Source of the DNA: Vulcaniibacterium thermophilum
GTDB lineage: Bacteria > Pseudomonadota > Gammaproteobacteria > Xanthomonadales > Xanthomonadaceae
DNA length: 50,629 nucleotides
Assembly (NCBI RefSeq): GCF_007923255.1
Contig: NZ_VOHJ01000022.1
Coordinates: 1 to 50,629, forward strand
Direction: 5' to 3'
This document shows, in pieces, positions 28,926 to 37,704 of this stretch (the first letter of the stretch is position 1; each line of letters begins with the position of its first letter). The translations under genes and the position numbers were made by a program. Under the pieces are notes generated by a model. The model had not been told where the DNA came from and ran no database searches. It saw only the letters and a program-made list of their open reading frames with translations.

Positions 28926-28934
28926 GAGGTTGAA
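28917..28934. promoter_or_regulatory. Operator dyad over the arsR start codon
   Basis: TTCAACC-ATGA-GGTTGAA is a perfect palindrome with 7-bp arms and a 4-bp centre. It covers the arsR start codon and the predicted transcription start. Its sequence matches the second dyad at 28958-28973, as expected of paired sites for one dimeric regulator, most simply ArsR itself. Confidence 0.75.
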
Positions 28935-28961
28935 TGTAGATCCGCACCGGAGCAATGTCAA
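28933..28961 (-). promoter_or_regulatory. Near-consensus sigma70 promoter of the arsR operon
   Basis: On the minus strand a perfect TTGACA (28961-28956) is separated by 17 bp from TACATT (28938-28933). Transcription is expected to begin about 7 bp on, at or within one base of the A of the arsR ATG (28925), which would give a leaderless mRNA. Confidence 0.85.
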
Positions 28962-28973
28962 CCTCGTGGTTGA
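28958..28973. promoter_or_regulatory. Operator dyad over the -35 box of the arsR promoter
   Basis: TCAACC-TCGT-GGTTGA is a perfect 6-bp-arm palindrome overlapping the TTGACA box. Its centre lies 40 bp (about four helical turns) from the dyad at 28917-28934, so two dimers would bind the same DNA face. Binding would block RNA polymerase directly. Confidence 0.75.
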
Positions 28974-29063
28974 ATATTGGCGGTAGCGCGGAAAAAACCG
29001 GCGGCGGTTCAGCGGCCGCCCTGACGGTCCCGTTCGAGCAACCGCGGTGCGTGCGGGTACCGG

Positions 29064-29134
29064 TCGCGGCCGAAGCCGCTCCTCCACACGCCCGCGGTCG
29101 CGCGGCATGGGATGCGGGACGAGTCCCGCCCTAC
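29064..29134. repeat. Single copies of two dispersed palindromic repeats
   Basis: GGTCGCGGCCGAAGCCGCTCCT (about 29063-29084) resembles the repeat at 14.8 kb, and ATGCGGGACGAGTCCCGCCCTAC (about 29110-29132) is a copy of the palindrome upstream of ubiE. They fill part of the 283-bp gap between arsR and the amidohydrolase. Confidence 0.6.
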
Positions 29135-29208
29135 GCGCTTGCGGCGGGTGACGGGGTGAGGCGTGGCGGGCCGTTGCGCAGGCGCGATCGGCTGCAGGCG
29201 CCGCCGCG

Positions 29209-30489
29209 TCAGCGCGCGTCCTTCACCACCTCGCCCCCCTTCATCACGAACGGCACGTTTTCCAGCACGCGCACGTCCTGCGTCGGATCGGCCGGCACCG
29301 CGATCAGATCGGCCCAGCGGCCGGCTTCGAGCACGCCGACGTCGTCGCGGCCGAGCGCCTCGGCGGCGTTGAGCGTGGCGCTGCGGATCGCTTCCAGCGG
29401 CGTCATCCCGTAGCGCACCATCACCGCGAACTGCCTGGCGTTGTCGCCGTGCGGATAGATGCCGGCGTCGGTGCCGTACACCATCTTCACTCCGGCGCGA
29501 TGCGCGCGGCGGAAGTTCTCGCGCTGGATGTCGGCGACCTCGCGATCCTTGCGCAGGTTGTCCTCCAGCACGCCGTTCCGGCGCCCCTCGGCCTGCGTGT
29601 AGTCGGTGTTGTAGATGTCCATCGACAGCCAGGCGCCGTGCTGCTTCGCAAGCCGGATGCCTTCGGCGTCGATCAGGCTGGCGTGCTCGATGGTGTCCAC
29701 GCCGGCGCGGATCGCGTCGCGGATGCCGGCGGCGCCGTGCGCATGCGCGGCCACCTTCAGGCCCTGCATGTGGGCCTCGTCGACGATCGCCTTCATCTCC
29801 TCGTAGCCGAGCTGCTGCTGACCCGGCTCGGTGTTGCGCGAGAACACGCCGCCGGTGGCGCAGATCTTGATGACCTGCGCGCCGTACTTGCGCAGCGTGC
29901 GCACCACCTTGCGCGCCTCGTCCGGGCTGTCGGCGTTGAACGGGCTCTTCTGGTCCATCGACGGCGGGTAGTAGGTCGAATCGCAATGCCCGCCGGTGGC
30001 GCCGAACGAGTACGCGGCGGTGACGATGCGCGGGCCGCGCAGCTTGCCCTCGTCGATCGCCTGGCGCAGGCCGACGTCGTTCCATGCGTCCGCGCCGACG
30101 TTGCGCACGGTGGTGAAGCCGGCCATCAGCGTCCGCTCCGCGTGCGGCACGGCCAGCACCGACCAGAAGCGGTCGTTGAACTGCAGGCCGGTATAGCCGC
30201 CGTAGCTCGGGTCGCTGTCCAGGTGCACGTGCATGTCGATCAGGCCGGGCAGCACGGTCATGCCGGGCAGCTCGACGCGGCGCGCGTCGGCCGGCACCGG
30301 ATCGCCCGCGCGACCGACCGCGGCGATGCGGCCGTCGCGGATCAGCAGTTGCGGACGCTCGACCATGCGCCCGCTGCGCACGTCGAGCATGCGGTCGGCG
30401 GTGACGACGACATCGCCGGGCTGCGCCGAGGCGAGCGGCGACAGCGCGAGCCCCAGCAGGGCAAGACAGGTGGCGCGTAGACGGAACAT
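29209..30489 (-). CDS. Secreted amidohydrolase (Xaa-Pro dipeptidase/imidazolonepropionase-like)
   Basis: The 426-residue product has a signal peptide (about residues 1-22, ending LASAQ) and a metal-dependent amidohydrolase barrel. Metal motifs are LIDMHVHLD, the lysine region KICATGGVFS, AHAHG, EHASLID and YGTDAG. The family includes bacterial Xaa-Pro and Xaa-Lys/Arg dipeptidases, so dipeptide or cyclic amide hydrolysis in the periplasm is the likely activity. Start: the ATG at 30489 with GGAG nine bases upstream. Together with the M1, S9 and S33-like enzymes here it points to a peptide-scavenging lifestyle. Confidence 0.9.
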   Translation of the reverse strand: MFRLRATCLALLGLALSPLASAQPGDVVVTADRMLDVRSGRMVERPQLLIRDGRIAAVGRAGDPVPADARRVELPGMTVLPGLIDMHVHLDSDPSYGGYTGLQFNDRFWSVLAVPHAERTLMAGFTTVRNVGADAWNDVGLRQAIDEGKLRGPRIVTAAYSFGATGGHCDSTYYPPSMDQKSPFNADSPDEARKVVRTLRKYGAQVIKICATGGVFSRNTEPGQQQLGYEEMKAIVDEAHMQGLKVAAHAHGAAGIRDAIRAGVDTIEHASLIDAEGIRLAKQHGAWLSMDIYNTDYTQAEGRRNGVLEDNLRKDREVADIQRENFRRAHRAGVKMVYGTDAGIYPHGDNARQFAVMVRYGMTPLEAIRSATLNAAEALGRDDVGVLEAGRWADLIAVPADPTQDVRVLENVPFVMKGGEVVKDAR

Positions 30490-30630
30490 GGCGGCTCCAG
30501 GAAGGGAGCGGTCGAGGATACCCGGCCGCGGGCCGGCGCCCAGTGCCGTCCGGCAACCGTGCAGGGACGTTATCGCGCGCCTTACACCGGTCGGATCGCA
30601 CGCTTGAAGGCCCGGCCTCGAGAGGTCGCC

Positions 30631-31935
30631 ATGTCCCCAACGCTCCCGTCCCGCGCGCCGCTCGCGCCGACGCTCGTCCTGCTCGCGCTCGCCGCTCCGG
30701 CCTACGGCGCCACCATCCCCGTGACCACCTGCGCCGACAGCGGACCCGGCAGCCTGCGAAACGCCGCCGCGGTCGCCCAGGACGGCGACGTGATCGACCT
30801 GCGCGGGCTCGCCTGCTCGCGGATCCTGCTCACCAGCGGCCCGGTGATCTTCGACCAGTTCACGGTCACCCTGCAGGGCCCGGGCCACGCGCGGCTGGCC
30901 ATCGACGGCGGCAACCGCAGCGCCGTGCTGCGGCATCACATCACCGGCACCGGCGGCAGCGGACGCCTCATCCGGATCCGCGACCTCACCGTGCGCTGGG
31001 GCCGGCTCGAGACCACCGGACCGGAGGTCTACGGCGCCTGCATCTACTCCGGCGGCAGCGTCGAGCTGGAGCGCGTGCACGTCCATCACTGCACGGCCAG
31101 CGGCGCCCGGTACATCGCCGGCGCCGGCGTGGCGGCCCGCCGCAACCTGCGCCTGATCCGCAGCGAGGTGTACGCCAACCGCGCCGTGCACCTCTCGCCC
31201 AGCGCGGTCTCCTACGGCGGCGGGGCGTACGGCGGCTGGCGCCTGCTGCTCGACCACAGCCGGGTATGCGGCAACCAGGCGCAGGAGGGCGGCGGCGGCG
31301 CCACCGCCGAACTGACCTCGCGCTACTCCACGGTCAGCCACAACACCGGCGGCGGGATGACGATGACCAGCGGCCGGGTCGAGACGTCGACGTTCTCGCA
31401 CAACACCGGCTATGGCCTGCTCGTCAGCGGCGGTGTGGTGATGAACTCGACGTTCTCGAGCAACCGCGGTCCGGGCTTGATCGTTCAAGGCGGAGCCTTC
31501 TGGCAGAACACGGTCGCCTACAACGTGATTCCGCGTGTCGACGGTGTCTGCCGTGGCGGCATCGACGTGCAGAACGCCTACATCCAGTTGCGCGGCAATC
31601 TGTCGGCGTACAACACCTGCGATGGCATCCCGCTCGACTTGCGCGCGTGGTACATGCAGACCTACAGCCCGACCTCGCGAAACCTGGTCATGTACTCGAG
31701 GCTGGAAGCCGGCAGCGAGTCGCTGCCACCCGATACGCTCACCGCGGACCCACGCCTGTTGCCGCTCGCCGACAACGGCGGCCCGACGCTGACGCACGCG
31801 CTGCGTCCGGACAGCCCGGCGCTGGATCGGGGCTCCTCCGCCGAGGTCGGACCCTACGACCAGCGTGGACCGGGCTTCCAACGGCGCGTCAGGGGTTATG
31901 CGGACATCGGCGCCTACGAGCTGCAGTCCCGCTGA
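30631..31935 (+). CDS. Secreted parallel beta-helix protein with choice-of-anchor Q-type C-terminus
   Basis: The 434-residue product has a signal peptide (residues about 8-26, LAPTLVLLALAAPAYGA) and then a right-handed beta-helix with many short repeats: VHVHHCTAS, SEVYANRAV, STVSHNTGGG, STFSHNTGYG, STFSSNRGPG. The start of the mature protein, CADSGPGSLRNAAAVAQDGDVIDL, and the end, LADNGGPTLTHALRPDSPALDRG followed by ADIGAYEL, are the hallmarks of choice-of-anchor Q surface proteins. No lyase active site is evident; adhesion or carbohydrate binding is possible. GAGAGG precedes the ATG. Confidence 0.83.
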   Translation: MSPTLPSRAPLAPTLVLLALAAPAYGATIPVTTCADSGPGSLRNAAAVAQDGDVIDLRGLACSRILLTSGPVIFDQFTVTLQGPGHARLAIDGGNRSAVLRHHITGTGGSGRLIRIRDLTVRWGRLETTGPEVYGACIYSGGSVELERVHVHHCTASGARYIAGAGVAARRNLRLIRSEVYANRAVHLSPSAVSYGGGAYGGWRLLLDHSRVCGNQAQEGGGGATAELTSRYSTVSHNTGGGMTMTSGRVETSTFSHNTGYGLLVSGGVVMNSTFSSNRGPGLIVQGGAFWQNTVAYNVIPRVDGVCRGGIDVQNAYIQLRGNLSAYNTCDGIPLDLRAWYMQTYSPTSRNLVMYSRLEAGSESLPPDTLTADPRLLPLADNGGPTLTHALRPDSPALDRGSSAEVGPYDQRGPGFQRRVRGYADIGAYELQSR

Positions 31936-31956
31936 GCAGGCCGCGGCGGCGTCGGC

Positions 31957-32769
31957 TCAGCGCAGCACCGCGGCGGGCGTCAACTGCGGCAGCACCAGGC
32001 GGTAATGCCATGGCTGGTGGTCGTCCAGCGGCCGGGAGCGCGCTGCGCTGGCCGGAATCGCCTGCACGCCGCAGCGACCGGCCGACGCGCACGCCCAGAA
32101 CGCACCCTGCCGTGCGGTGACCTCGACGGTGTACGGCATGAGGTCGGCAAGATGCGCCGCCATCGGCGTCTGCAGTGCCTTCGGCCAGCGGGGCCCTTCG
32201 GGCCGCACGCGCATCGCGTGCACGTTGCCGACCACCGCGATCACCCGCCCGCGCGGCAGCGCCGCCGCCACCGCACGCAGGGTCCTGGCCATCCGGCGGT
32301 CGCGCCACGCGGCATCGCCACGCGACTGCTCCACATCGATCAGCACCACCGCGACGTCGCGTCCGTGGCGTCGCAGGACGCGCACCTGCTCGATCAGCTC
32401 GACCACCGCCTGGTTGCGGCGTCCGTCGTGCGCCGGTGCCGGCGGGCGCAGGAACCGCTCCGCCAGCAACTGCCGACGTGCCTGCGCGCTGCCGTCGGTG
32501 GCGAGGTACCGGCGGACGGCGGCGTTGCCGTCGCGCGGCAGTTCCAGCGCGATCACCACCGGCTCTCCCGCGGCGGTGTAACGCTGCGCGAGCGCGCCCG
32601 CGAGCGCAGGCACCTCGCGCGTGCCGTGCAGCTCGCCCAGCACGATCAGGCGGTGCCCACCCACTGCCGCCTGCAGCGTCGCCGCCGACGCCTCGGGCGG
32701 CTCAACCGCAGTCGCCAGCGCGCTGCACGGCAACATCGCCGCCAACATCCATCCCTGCCATGCCTTCAT
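31957..32769 (-). CDS. ChaN/Tiki-superfamily-like secreted protein
   Basis: The 270-residue product has a signal peptide (about residues 1-20) and a fold suggested by paired motifs IVLGELHGTREVPALAGALA near the start and VVGNVHAMRV near residue 190. These resemble the GExH and xNxH motifs of the EreA/ChaN/TraB (Tiki) superfamily, whose members bind haem or cleave peptides. Two adjacent ATGs are possible; the second (32769) is better spaced from AGGAGG. It converges on the beta-helix gene 21 bp away. Function is unproven. Confidence 0.65.
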   Translation of the reverse strand: MKAWQGWMLAAMLPCSALATAVEPPEASAATLQAAVGGHRLIVLGELHGTREVPALAGALAQRYTAAGEPVVIALELPRDGNAAVRRYLATDGSAQARRQLLAERFLRPPAPAHDGRRNQAVVELIEQVRVLRRHGRDVAVVLIDVEQSRGDAAWRDRRMARTLRAVAAALPRGRVIAVVGNVHAMRVRPEGPRWPKALQTPMAAHLADLMPYTVEVTARQGAFWACASAGRCGVQAIPASAARSRPLDDHQPWHYRLVLPQLTPAAVLR

Positions 32770-32899
32770 CATGCCCTCCTACGGCTCGGCTGCAGAGGTT
32801 GGGGTGGTTCGGCCTTCTTCAACGATCACGCGCAGGAATCGGAGTGTCCGCCGCGCGGGGGCGGCGGAGGATGCGCGTACCATCCGCAAGGAGACCGCC

Positions 32900-33964
32900 A
32901 TGGCCCTGCCCCCGCCCGCCGAGTGCCTCGCCGCCCTGCGTGCCCGCGACCGCGCGTACGACGGGCGGTTCGTATACGGCGTGATCACCACCGGCGTGTT
33001 CTGCCGGCCGTCCTGCGGTGCGCGGCCGCCGCGCGAGGAACACCTGCGCTACTTCGCCGATGGCGAGGCGGCGCGGGCTGCGGGTTTCCGGCCATGCAAG
33101 CGCTGCCGACCCGAGCAGGCCGCAGAACACGAGCGCCTGGAGGCGACTGCGCGCTTCATCGAGCGGCACGCGGACCGGCCGCTGCCGCTGGCGGAACTGG
33201 CGGCGCAGGCCGGGCTGTCGCCGACGCACTTCCAGCGCCGGTTCCGGGCGCGGTTCGGCGTCTCGCCGCGGCAGATGCAGGACGCGGTGCGGATGCGCAC
33301 ACTGAAGTCGGCATTGCGGCAGGGCGCAGCGGTCACCGACGCGATCTACGCCGCTGGTTACGGCTCGCCCAGCCGCGTGTACGGCGAAGCCGCCCGTCAC
33401 CTCGGCATGACGCCGAAGGCGTACCGCGAAGGCGGCGCGGGCGAGCGCATCGTCTGGGCCGTACGCCAGACGGCGCTCGGGTCGCTGCTGATGGCGGCGA
33501 CCGACCGCGGCGTGTGCTTCGCGCAGTTCGGCGACGGCATCGAACCGCTGCACGCCCAACTGCGCGCCGAGTTCCCGAACGCCGAACTCGTGCGTAGCGA
33601 TGCCGAACATTCGCCCGCGCTCGACGCCTGGATCGCGGCGCTGGATGCGCACGTCTCGCGCGGCATGCCGCGGCCCGACGTGCCGCTCGACCTGCGCGGC
33701 ACCGCGTTCCAGATGCGCGTCTGGCGGTTCCTGCTGGGGCTGGAGGAGGGCCAGGTGATCAGCTACGGGGAACTGGCGCGCGCACTGGACGCCCCGAGCG
33801 CCCAGCGCGCGGTGGCGGCGGCGTGCGGCGCCAACCGCGTCGCGGTGCTGGTGCCCTGCCACCGCGTGCTGCGCGGCGACGGTGCGCTGGGCGGCTACCG
33901 CTGGGGGCTGGCGCGCAAACGCGCGCTGCTCGACGACGAACGCGCGCGTCGGCGCGGCGCATGA
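32900..33964 (+). CDS. ada: Ada: bifunctional DNA repair methyltransferase and transcriptional activator
   Basis: Ada repairs alkylated DNA and activates the adaptive response. The 354-residue product contains all parts: the N-terminal phosphotriester-repair domain with zinc cysteines 35, 39, 66 and 69 (VFCRPSC and PCKRC; Cys35 is the expected methyl acceptor), an AraC-type helix-turn-helix (about 85-175, LAAQAGLSPTHFQRRFRARFG), and a C-terminal O6-methylguanine methyltransferase with VPCHRVL as acceptor site. AAGGAG lies 8 bp before the ATG. No alkA or alkB partner is next to it. Confidence 0.95.
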   Translation: MALPPPAECLAALRARDRAYDGRFVYGVITTGVFCRPSCGARPPREEHLRYFADGEAARAAGFRPCKRCRPEQAAEHERLEATARFIERHADRPLPLAELAAQAGLSPTHFQRRFRARFGVSPRQMQDAVRMRTLKSALRQGAAVTDAIYAAGYGSPSRVYGEAARHLGMTPKAYREGGAGERIVWAVRQTALGSLLMAATDRGVCFAQFGDGIEPLHAQLRAEFPNAELVRSDAEHSPALDAWIAALDAHVSRGMPRPDVPLDLRGTAFQMRVWRFLLGLEEGQVISYGELARALDAPSAQRAVAAACGANRVAVLVPCHRVLRGDGALGGYRWGLARKRALLDDERARRRGA

Positions 33965-34033
33965 GCCGAGCGAGCGCATCGCCCGTGCGCGGCCGGTGGC
34001 CCCGTGCAACCGCGCGGCGCCCGGGTCACCGCC

Positions 34034-34963
34034 TCACCCGACCGCGTGGAACTCCAGCGTCGGCGCCGGCTGCAGCCACGGCATCAGCCAGTGGTCGAGC
34101 AGCAGGAACGCGAACAGCGCCATCAGGTACACGATCGAGTAGTTGAACACCCGCATCGCGTAGAACTCGTCGGGCGGGTCCATCAGCCGCCACGCGTAGT
34201 ACAGGAACACGCCGCCGAGCACCAGCGCGCCGCCGAGGTAGAACCAGCCGCTCATCGCCACCGCGAACGGCAGCAGCGTCGCCAGCACCAGCAGCGCGGT
34301 GTAGATCAGGATCTGCCAGCGCGTGTACTCCACGCCGTGGGTGACCGGCAGCATCGGCACCATCGCCCGCGCGTAGTCCTCGCGGCGGAAGATGGCGAGC
34401 GCCCAGAAGTGCGGCGGCGTCCACAGGAAGATGATCAGCACCAGCAGCAGCGCGTGCGCCCAGTCCCACTCCCCCTGCATGCCCGTGATCGCCGCCCAGC
34501 CGAGCAGCGGCGGCGCGGCGCCGGCGATGCCACCGATGACGATGTTCTGCGGCGTGGCGCGTTTGAGGAACACCGTGTACACGACCGCGTAGCCGATCAG
34601 CGACAGGAACGTCAGCGCCGCCGTCAACGGGTTCACCCACAGCACCAGCACCAGCATCGACAGCGCCGCCAGCGCCAGCGCGAACAGCAACGCCTGCCGC
34701 GGCGTGATCTGCCCGACCACGATCGGCCGCCACGACGTGCGCGCCATCTTGGCGTCGATGCGCGCGTCCAGGATCTGGTTGATCGCCGCCGCGCTCGAGG
34801 CCGCCAGCCAGATGCCGACGAACGCCACCGCGCCGCGCGCGGCCTGCGCCGCGCTCGGCACGCCGTCCACCGCCAGCAGCATGCCGACCAGCGCGGTGAA
34901 CACGATCAGCGCCACCACCCGGGGCTTGGTCAGGTCCCAGTACTGGCGGAACGTGGCGGCCAT
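34034..34963 (-). CDS. cyoE: Protoheme IX farnesyltransferase (heme O synthase)
   Basis: This UbiA-family membrane enzyme (CtaB/CyoE) adds a farnesyl chain to haem b, producing haem O for the oxidase. The 309-residue product has about eight membrane helices and the two Asp-rich prenyl-diphosphate sites: [15 protein letters not shown] in the first cytoplasmic loop and RREDYARA in the later one; [16 protein letters not shown] opens the protein. The ATG at 34963 overlaps the ctaA stop by one base (TGATG). Product and partner: haem O is passed to CtaA encoded just upstream. Confidence 0.96.
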   Translation of the reverse strand: MAATFRQYWDLTKPRVVALIVFTALVGMLLAVDGVPSAAQAARGAVAFVGIWLAASSAAAINQILDARIDAKMARTSWRPIVVGQITPRQALLFALALAALSMLVLVLWVNPLTAALTFLSLIGYAVVYTVFLKRATPQNIVIGGIAGAAPPLLGWAAITGMQGEWDWAHALLLVLIIFLWTPPHFWALAIFRREDYARAMVPMLPVTHGVEYTRWQILIYTALLVLATLLPFAVAMSGWFYLGGALVLGGVFLYYAWRLMDPPDEFYAMRVFNYSIVYLMALFAFLLLDHWLMPWLQPAPTLEFHAVG

Positions 34964-36108
34964 CAGGCGGCGGGCGGGCGCAGGCGGGCCAGCAGCGAGA
35001 CCAGCACGAACAGCAGCAGCGCCGCGCCGGCGTTGTGCGCCACCGCCACCGCGAGCGGCAGGTTGAGCTTGACGTTGGCGATGCCGAGCGCGACCTGCGC
35101 CACCGCCAGCGCGCCGAGCGAGACGCTCCAGCCGCGCATGCCCGGCGTGCGCCACAGTTTCGCGGCCAGCGCCAGCAACGTCGCGAATGCGACCACCGCC
35201 ATCGCCCGGTGCGCGAGCTGGATCGCGATGCGCGACGCGCCGTCGAGCACGCCGCCTTCGTAATCGACCCCGATGCCGCGCCACAGCACGAAGCCCTCGC
35301 GGAAATCGGCGGGCGGCCACCAGCGGCCGACGCAGGTCGGGAAATCGGTGCCGCAGGCGAGCGCGGCGTAGTTGGCGCTGGTCCAGCCGCCGAGCGCGAT
35401 CTGCACGCCGAGCACCGCGATGGCGACGATCAGCCACCTGCGCAGACGCGCCGCGTCGGCCAGCCGGATCGGATAGCCGGTCGCGCGCCAGGCGATCCAC
35501 AACAGCAGCGAGAACGTCGTCAGCCCGCCGAGCAGATGGCCCATCACCACGATCGGCTTCAGCAGCCACGTCACCGTCCATTTGCCGAGCAGCGCCTGGA
35601 AGATGATCACCGCCAGCGTGATCGTGCTGGCGCGCGCCAGATCGGCGTTGCTCCAGCGGAACGCCGCCACCAGCAGGATCGCCTCGCCCACCGCGGCGAG
35701 CGCCAGCGCCGCCGCCGCGTGGCCCTGCATGTACAGCGGGATCGCCGCCGCCACCGGCAGCACCGCGCCGAGGATCTGCGCGAGGCCGTGCCGCCGCCGG
35801 CGCGCCGCCAGCAGCGCCAAGGCCAGCACCAGCACGCCCAGCAGCGCCGCGATGTGGCGGTGCACCTGCTCGCGCCACGCCTTGTGGGGTTCGACCGGGC
35901 GCACCGCGGTGAGCGCGGCGTCGGCTTCGGCGTGCGCCACCCGGGGCCAAGTGGCGCGGCCGTAGCAGGTCGGCCAGTCGGGGCAGCTCAGGCCCGCGTT
36001 CGACAGCCGCACGAACGCGCCGAACACGATCACGCCGAACGCCAGCGCCACCGCCAGCCAGGCGAGCCGATGGAAATGCTTGTAGAGGGCGGCCTTCGCA
36101 GGCGTCAT
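34963..36108 (-). CDS. ctaA: Heme A synthase CtaA/COX15
   Basis: CtaA oxidises the C8 methyl of haem O to formyl, giving haem A for the aa3 oxidase. The 381-residue product has eight predicted helices in two four-helix halves. Conserved elements are [21 protein letters not shown], the haem-ligand histidines in HRHIA and [11 protein letters not shown] in the first half, and [11 protein letters not shown] and VAHNAGAAL in the second. It lies 13 bp after the SCO-like gene and overlaps cyoE. Confidence 0.95.
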   Translation of the reverse strand: MTPAKAALYKHFHRLAWLAVALAFGVIVFGAFVRLSNAGLSCPDWPTCYGRATWPRVAHAEADAALTAVRPVEPHKAWREQVHRHIAALLGVLVLALALLAARRRRHGLAQILGAVLPVAAAIPLYMQGHAAAALALAAVGEAILLVAAFRWSNADLARASTITLAVIIFQALLGKWTVTWLLKPIVVMGHLLGGLTTFSLLLWIAWRATGYPIRLADAARLRRWLIVAIAVLGVQIALGGWTSANYAALACGTDFPTCVGRWWPPADFREGFVLWRGIGVDYEGGVLDGASRIAIQLAHRAMAVVAFATLLALAAKLWRTPGMRGWSVSLGALAVAQVALGIANVKLNLPLAVAVAHNAGAALLLFVLVSLLARLRPPAA

Positions 36109-36121
36109 GGGCGTGGGTACC

Positions 36122-36688
36122 TCACCTCAGCTTGAGCAGCTTCGCCAGGTCCGCGCGCAGCCCGGCCGGATCGGCGCCCGGAGCGTACCGCAGAACCACG
36201 AACCCGTTCGGATCGATCACGTACACCGGCACGCCGCGCGCATCGTCCACGCGCGGCAGCGCGGCGCGGAACGCCGCGTCCTCGCGCAGCAGCCGAAGTG
36301 CGGGCGAACGCGGCGCCTGCGCCGGATACTCGCCCATCCACAGCACGTGCACGCGCGCCGCTTCGCGCGACTGCAGCAGGCGCGCCTTCTCGAGGTCCGC
36401 CGCCAGCCGCGCGCACGGCGCGCCGCAGCGCGCGGGCGCGACCACCGCGATGCGCCACAGCCGCAGCTCCGGCTGCCAGCGGTAGACGCCGCCGGCCGCG
36501 AGCGGCGGCTCGGCGCGGCGCGCATCGCCCGGCGGCTGCAGCAGCTCGCCGTGGCTCTTCAGCCCGGCTGGACGCCAGCCCGTGAAGCGCAGCACCCCCG
36601 CCAGCCCGAAGCTGCCCAGGAACACCAGCGCGATCAGCACCAGCGCGATGCGGTTGCGCCTGCGGACGGCGGGATCGACGGCATTCAT
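36122..36688 (-). CDS. SCO/thioredoxin-like protein of the oxidase assembly cluster
   Basis: The 188-residue product has one N-terminal membrane anchor (about residues 14-33) and a periplasmic thioredoxin-like domain. A CxxxC pair, Cys88 and Cys92 in RCGAPCARL, lies at the position of the copper site of SCO proteins, and VPVYVIDPNGFVVLRYAPG matches the C-terminal strands. The conserved SCO histidine before the DPxG strand is not obvious: the sequence reads DDARGVPVYVIDP. It may deliver copper or reduce CuA cysteines, or it may be a diverged relative. It overlaps the SURF1 gene by 4 bp (ATGA). Confidence 0.72.
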   Translation of the reverse strand: MNAVDPAVRRRNRIALVLIALVFLGSFGLAGVLRFTGWRPAGLKSHGELLQPPGDARRAEPPLAAGGVYRWQPELRLWRIAVVAPARCGAPCARLAADLEKARLLQSREAARVHVLWMGEYPAQAPRSPALRLLREDAAFRAALPRVDDARGVPVYVIDPNGFVVLRYAPGADPAGLRADLAKLLKLR

Positions 36689-37404
36689 CGGCGAAGACTC
36701 CGGACGGTGAGCAGCACGGCGGTGACGAGCACGGCGGCGGCGAGCGCGAACCACTGCACGGCATAGCCGCGATGCTTTTCCGGCGGCAGGGTGTTGGCCA
36801 GCAGCGCGAGGTCGCGTTCGTATCCGATCGGCAGCGCCGGATCCAGCCGCAGCACGCGCGGCGCGAGCGGCACCGACAGGCCGGTGGCGCCGGCGATCGC
36901 CGCGAGGTCGACCCGGGTCATCAGCCAGCCCTCGCCCTGCCGCGCCAGCGGCGCGCCGAGCGCGAGACCGGCCGACGGCGGCGGCGCGAGCAGACCGCGC
37001 AGCGTGCGCTCGCCTTCGAGCCGGGCCACCGCAGGCAGGCTGCGCTCGCCGGCCAAGGGGAGCCAGCCGAGGTCGACCAGCAGCGGCGCGCCGGCCTCGG
37101 GCACGAAGATCCGGTAGGCGCGCACGCCGACGCGTCCGCCGCGCTGCTGGTTGTCCAGCAGCAGCGGCCCGCGCGCATCGAAGCGGCCGCGGCCCTCGGC
37201 CCAGTCGTAGGCCCGCGCGCGGGTCGCATCGGAGGCGATCGCCAGCGGACGCGGCGCGCGCTCGGACAGCACCCGCGCCGCTTCGTCGAGCATCCGCTGC
37301 TTCTCCAGCGCGCGCTGCGACTGCCACCACCCTAGCCGCGCGAAGCCGGCGATCGCCAGCAACGCCAGCGTCCAGCCGATCCAGAGCGTTGCCCCGCGGC
37401 TCAC
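36685..37404 (-). CDS. SURF1-family cytochrome oxidase assembly protein
   Basis: SURF1 helps insert haem A into subunit I. The 239-residue product has the expected hairpin plan: an N-terminal membrane helix (ATLWIGWTLALLAIAGFARLGWWQSQR), a large periplasmic domain with YDWAEGRGRFD and LVDLGWLPL, and a C-terminal helix after GYAVQWFALAAAVLV. The GTG at 37404 is preferred because AGGA lies six bases upstream and it starts near the usual SURF1 N-terminus; the ATG at 37443 would overlap the -10 region of the divergent DUF2909 gene. Confidence 0.9.
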   Translation of the reverse strand: MSRGATLWIGWTLALLAIAGFARLGWWQSQRALEKQRMLDEAARVLSERAPRPLAIASDATRARAYDWAEGRGRFDARGPLLLDNQQRGGRVGVRAYRIFVPEAGAPLLVDLGWLPLAGERSLPAVARLEGERTLRGLLAPPPSAGLALGAPLARQGEGWLMTRVDLAAIAGATGLSVPLAPRVLRLDPALPIGYERDLALLANTLPPEKHRGYAVQWFALAAAVLVTAVLLTVRSLRR

Positions 37405-37423
37405 GTTCGTCCTGCCACGGCTT

Positions 37424-37431
37424 GCGATAAT
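37424..37431 (+). promoter_or_regulatory. Candidate extended -10 promoter of the DUF2909 gene
   Basis: TGCGATAAT (about 37423-37431) is a good extended -10 element, with a weak -35 candidate upstream. It would start transcription near 37438, about 36 bp before the ATG. Confidence 0.4.
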
Positions 37432-37473
37432 GCGATTCCGCATACGCCACGCCGACGACGGCAGGACATCCCC

Positions 37474-37704
37474 ATGAGCGACTCGCTGAAGACCCTGCTG
37501 ATCATCGCGTTCCTGATCCTGATCCTGTGGAACCTCGGCGCCGGCCTTTACTACATGCTGGTGGACAAGGGCGAGAGCAAACGCACCGTCAACGCGCTGA
37601 CGCGCCGGATCGCGCTCTCGGTCGCGCTCATCCTCGGCGTCGTGTTCGCCGCCTGGATGGGCTGGATCGACTTCCACGGCGTCGGGTCGAATCCGGGCCG
37701 GTGA
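37474..37704 (+). CDS. Twin-transmembrane protein of the DUF2909 family
   Basis: The 76-residue product has two membrane helices (about residues 7-28 and 46-63) joined by a polar loop, VDKGESKRTVNALTRR, the hallmark of the DUF2909 family. These proteins are regularly encoded within cytochrome oxidase gene clusters, but their role is unknown. It is transcribed opposite to its neighbours, divergent from SURF1 and convergent with subunit III. A GC-rich hairpin and heptamer repeats follow the stop. Confidence 0.88.
   Translation: MSDSLKTLLIIAFLILILWNLGAGLYYMLVDKGESKRTVNALTRRIALSVALILGVVFAAWMGWIDFHGVGSNPGR

Noticed and set aside
36685-37443. SURF1 start at the ATG at 37443
   Set aside because: The 13 extra residues lack a ribosome site and overlap the promoter of the divergent DUF2909 gene. 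The GTG at 37404 has AGGA at good spacing and fits the family N-terminus.
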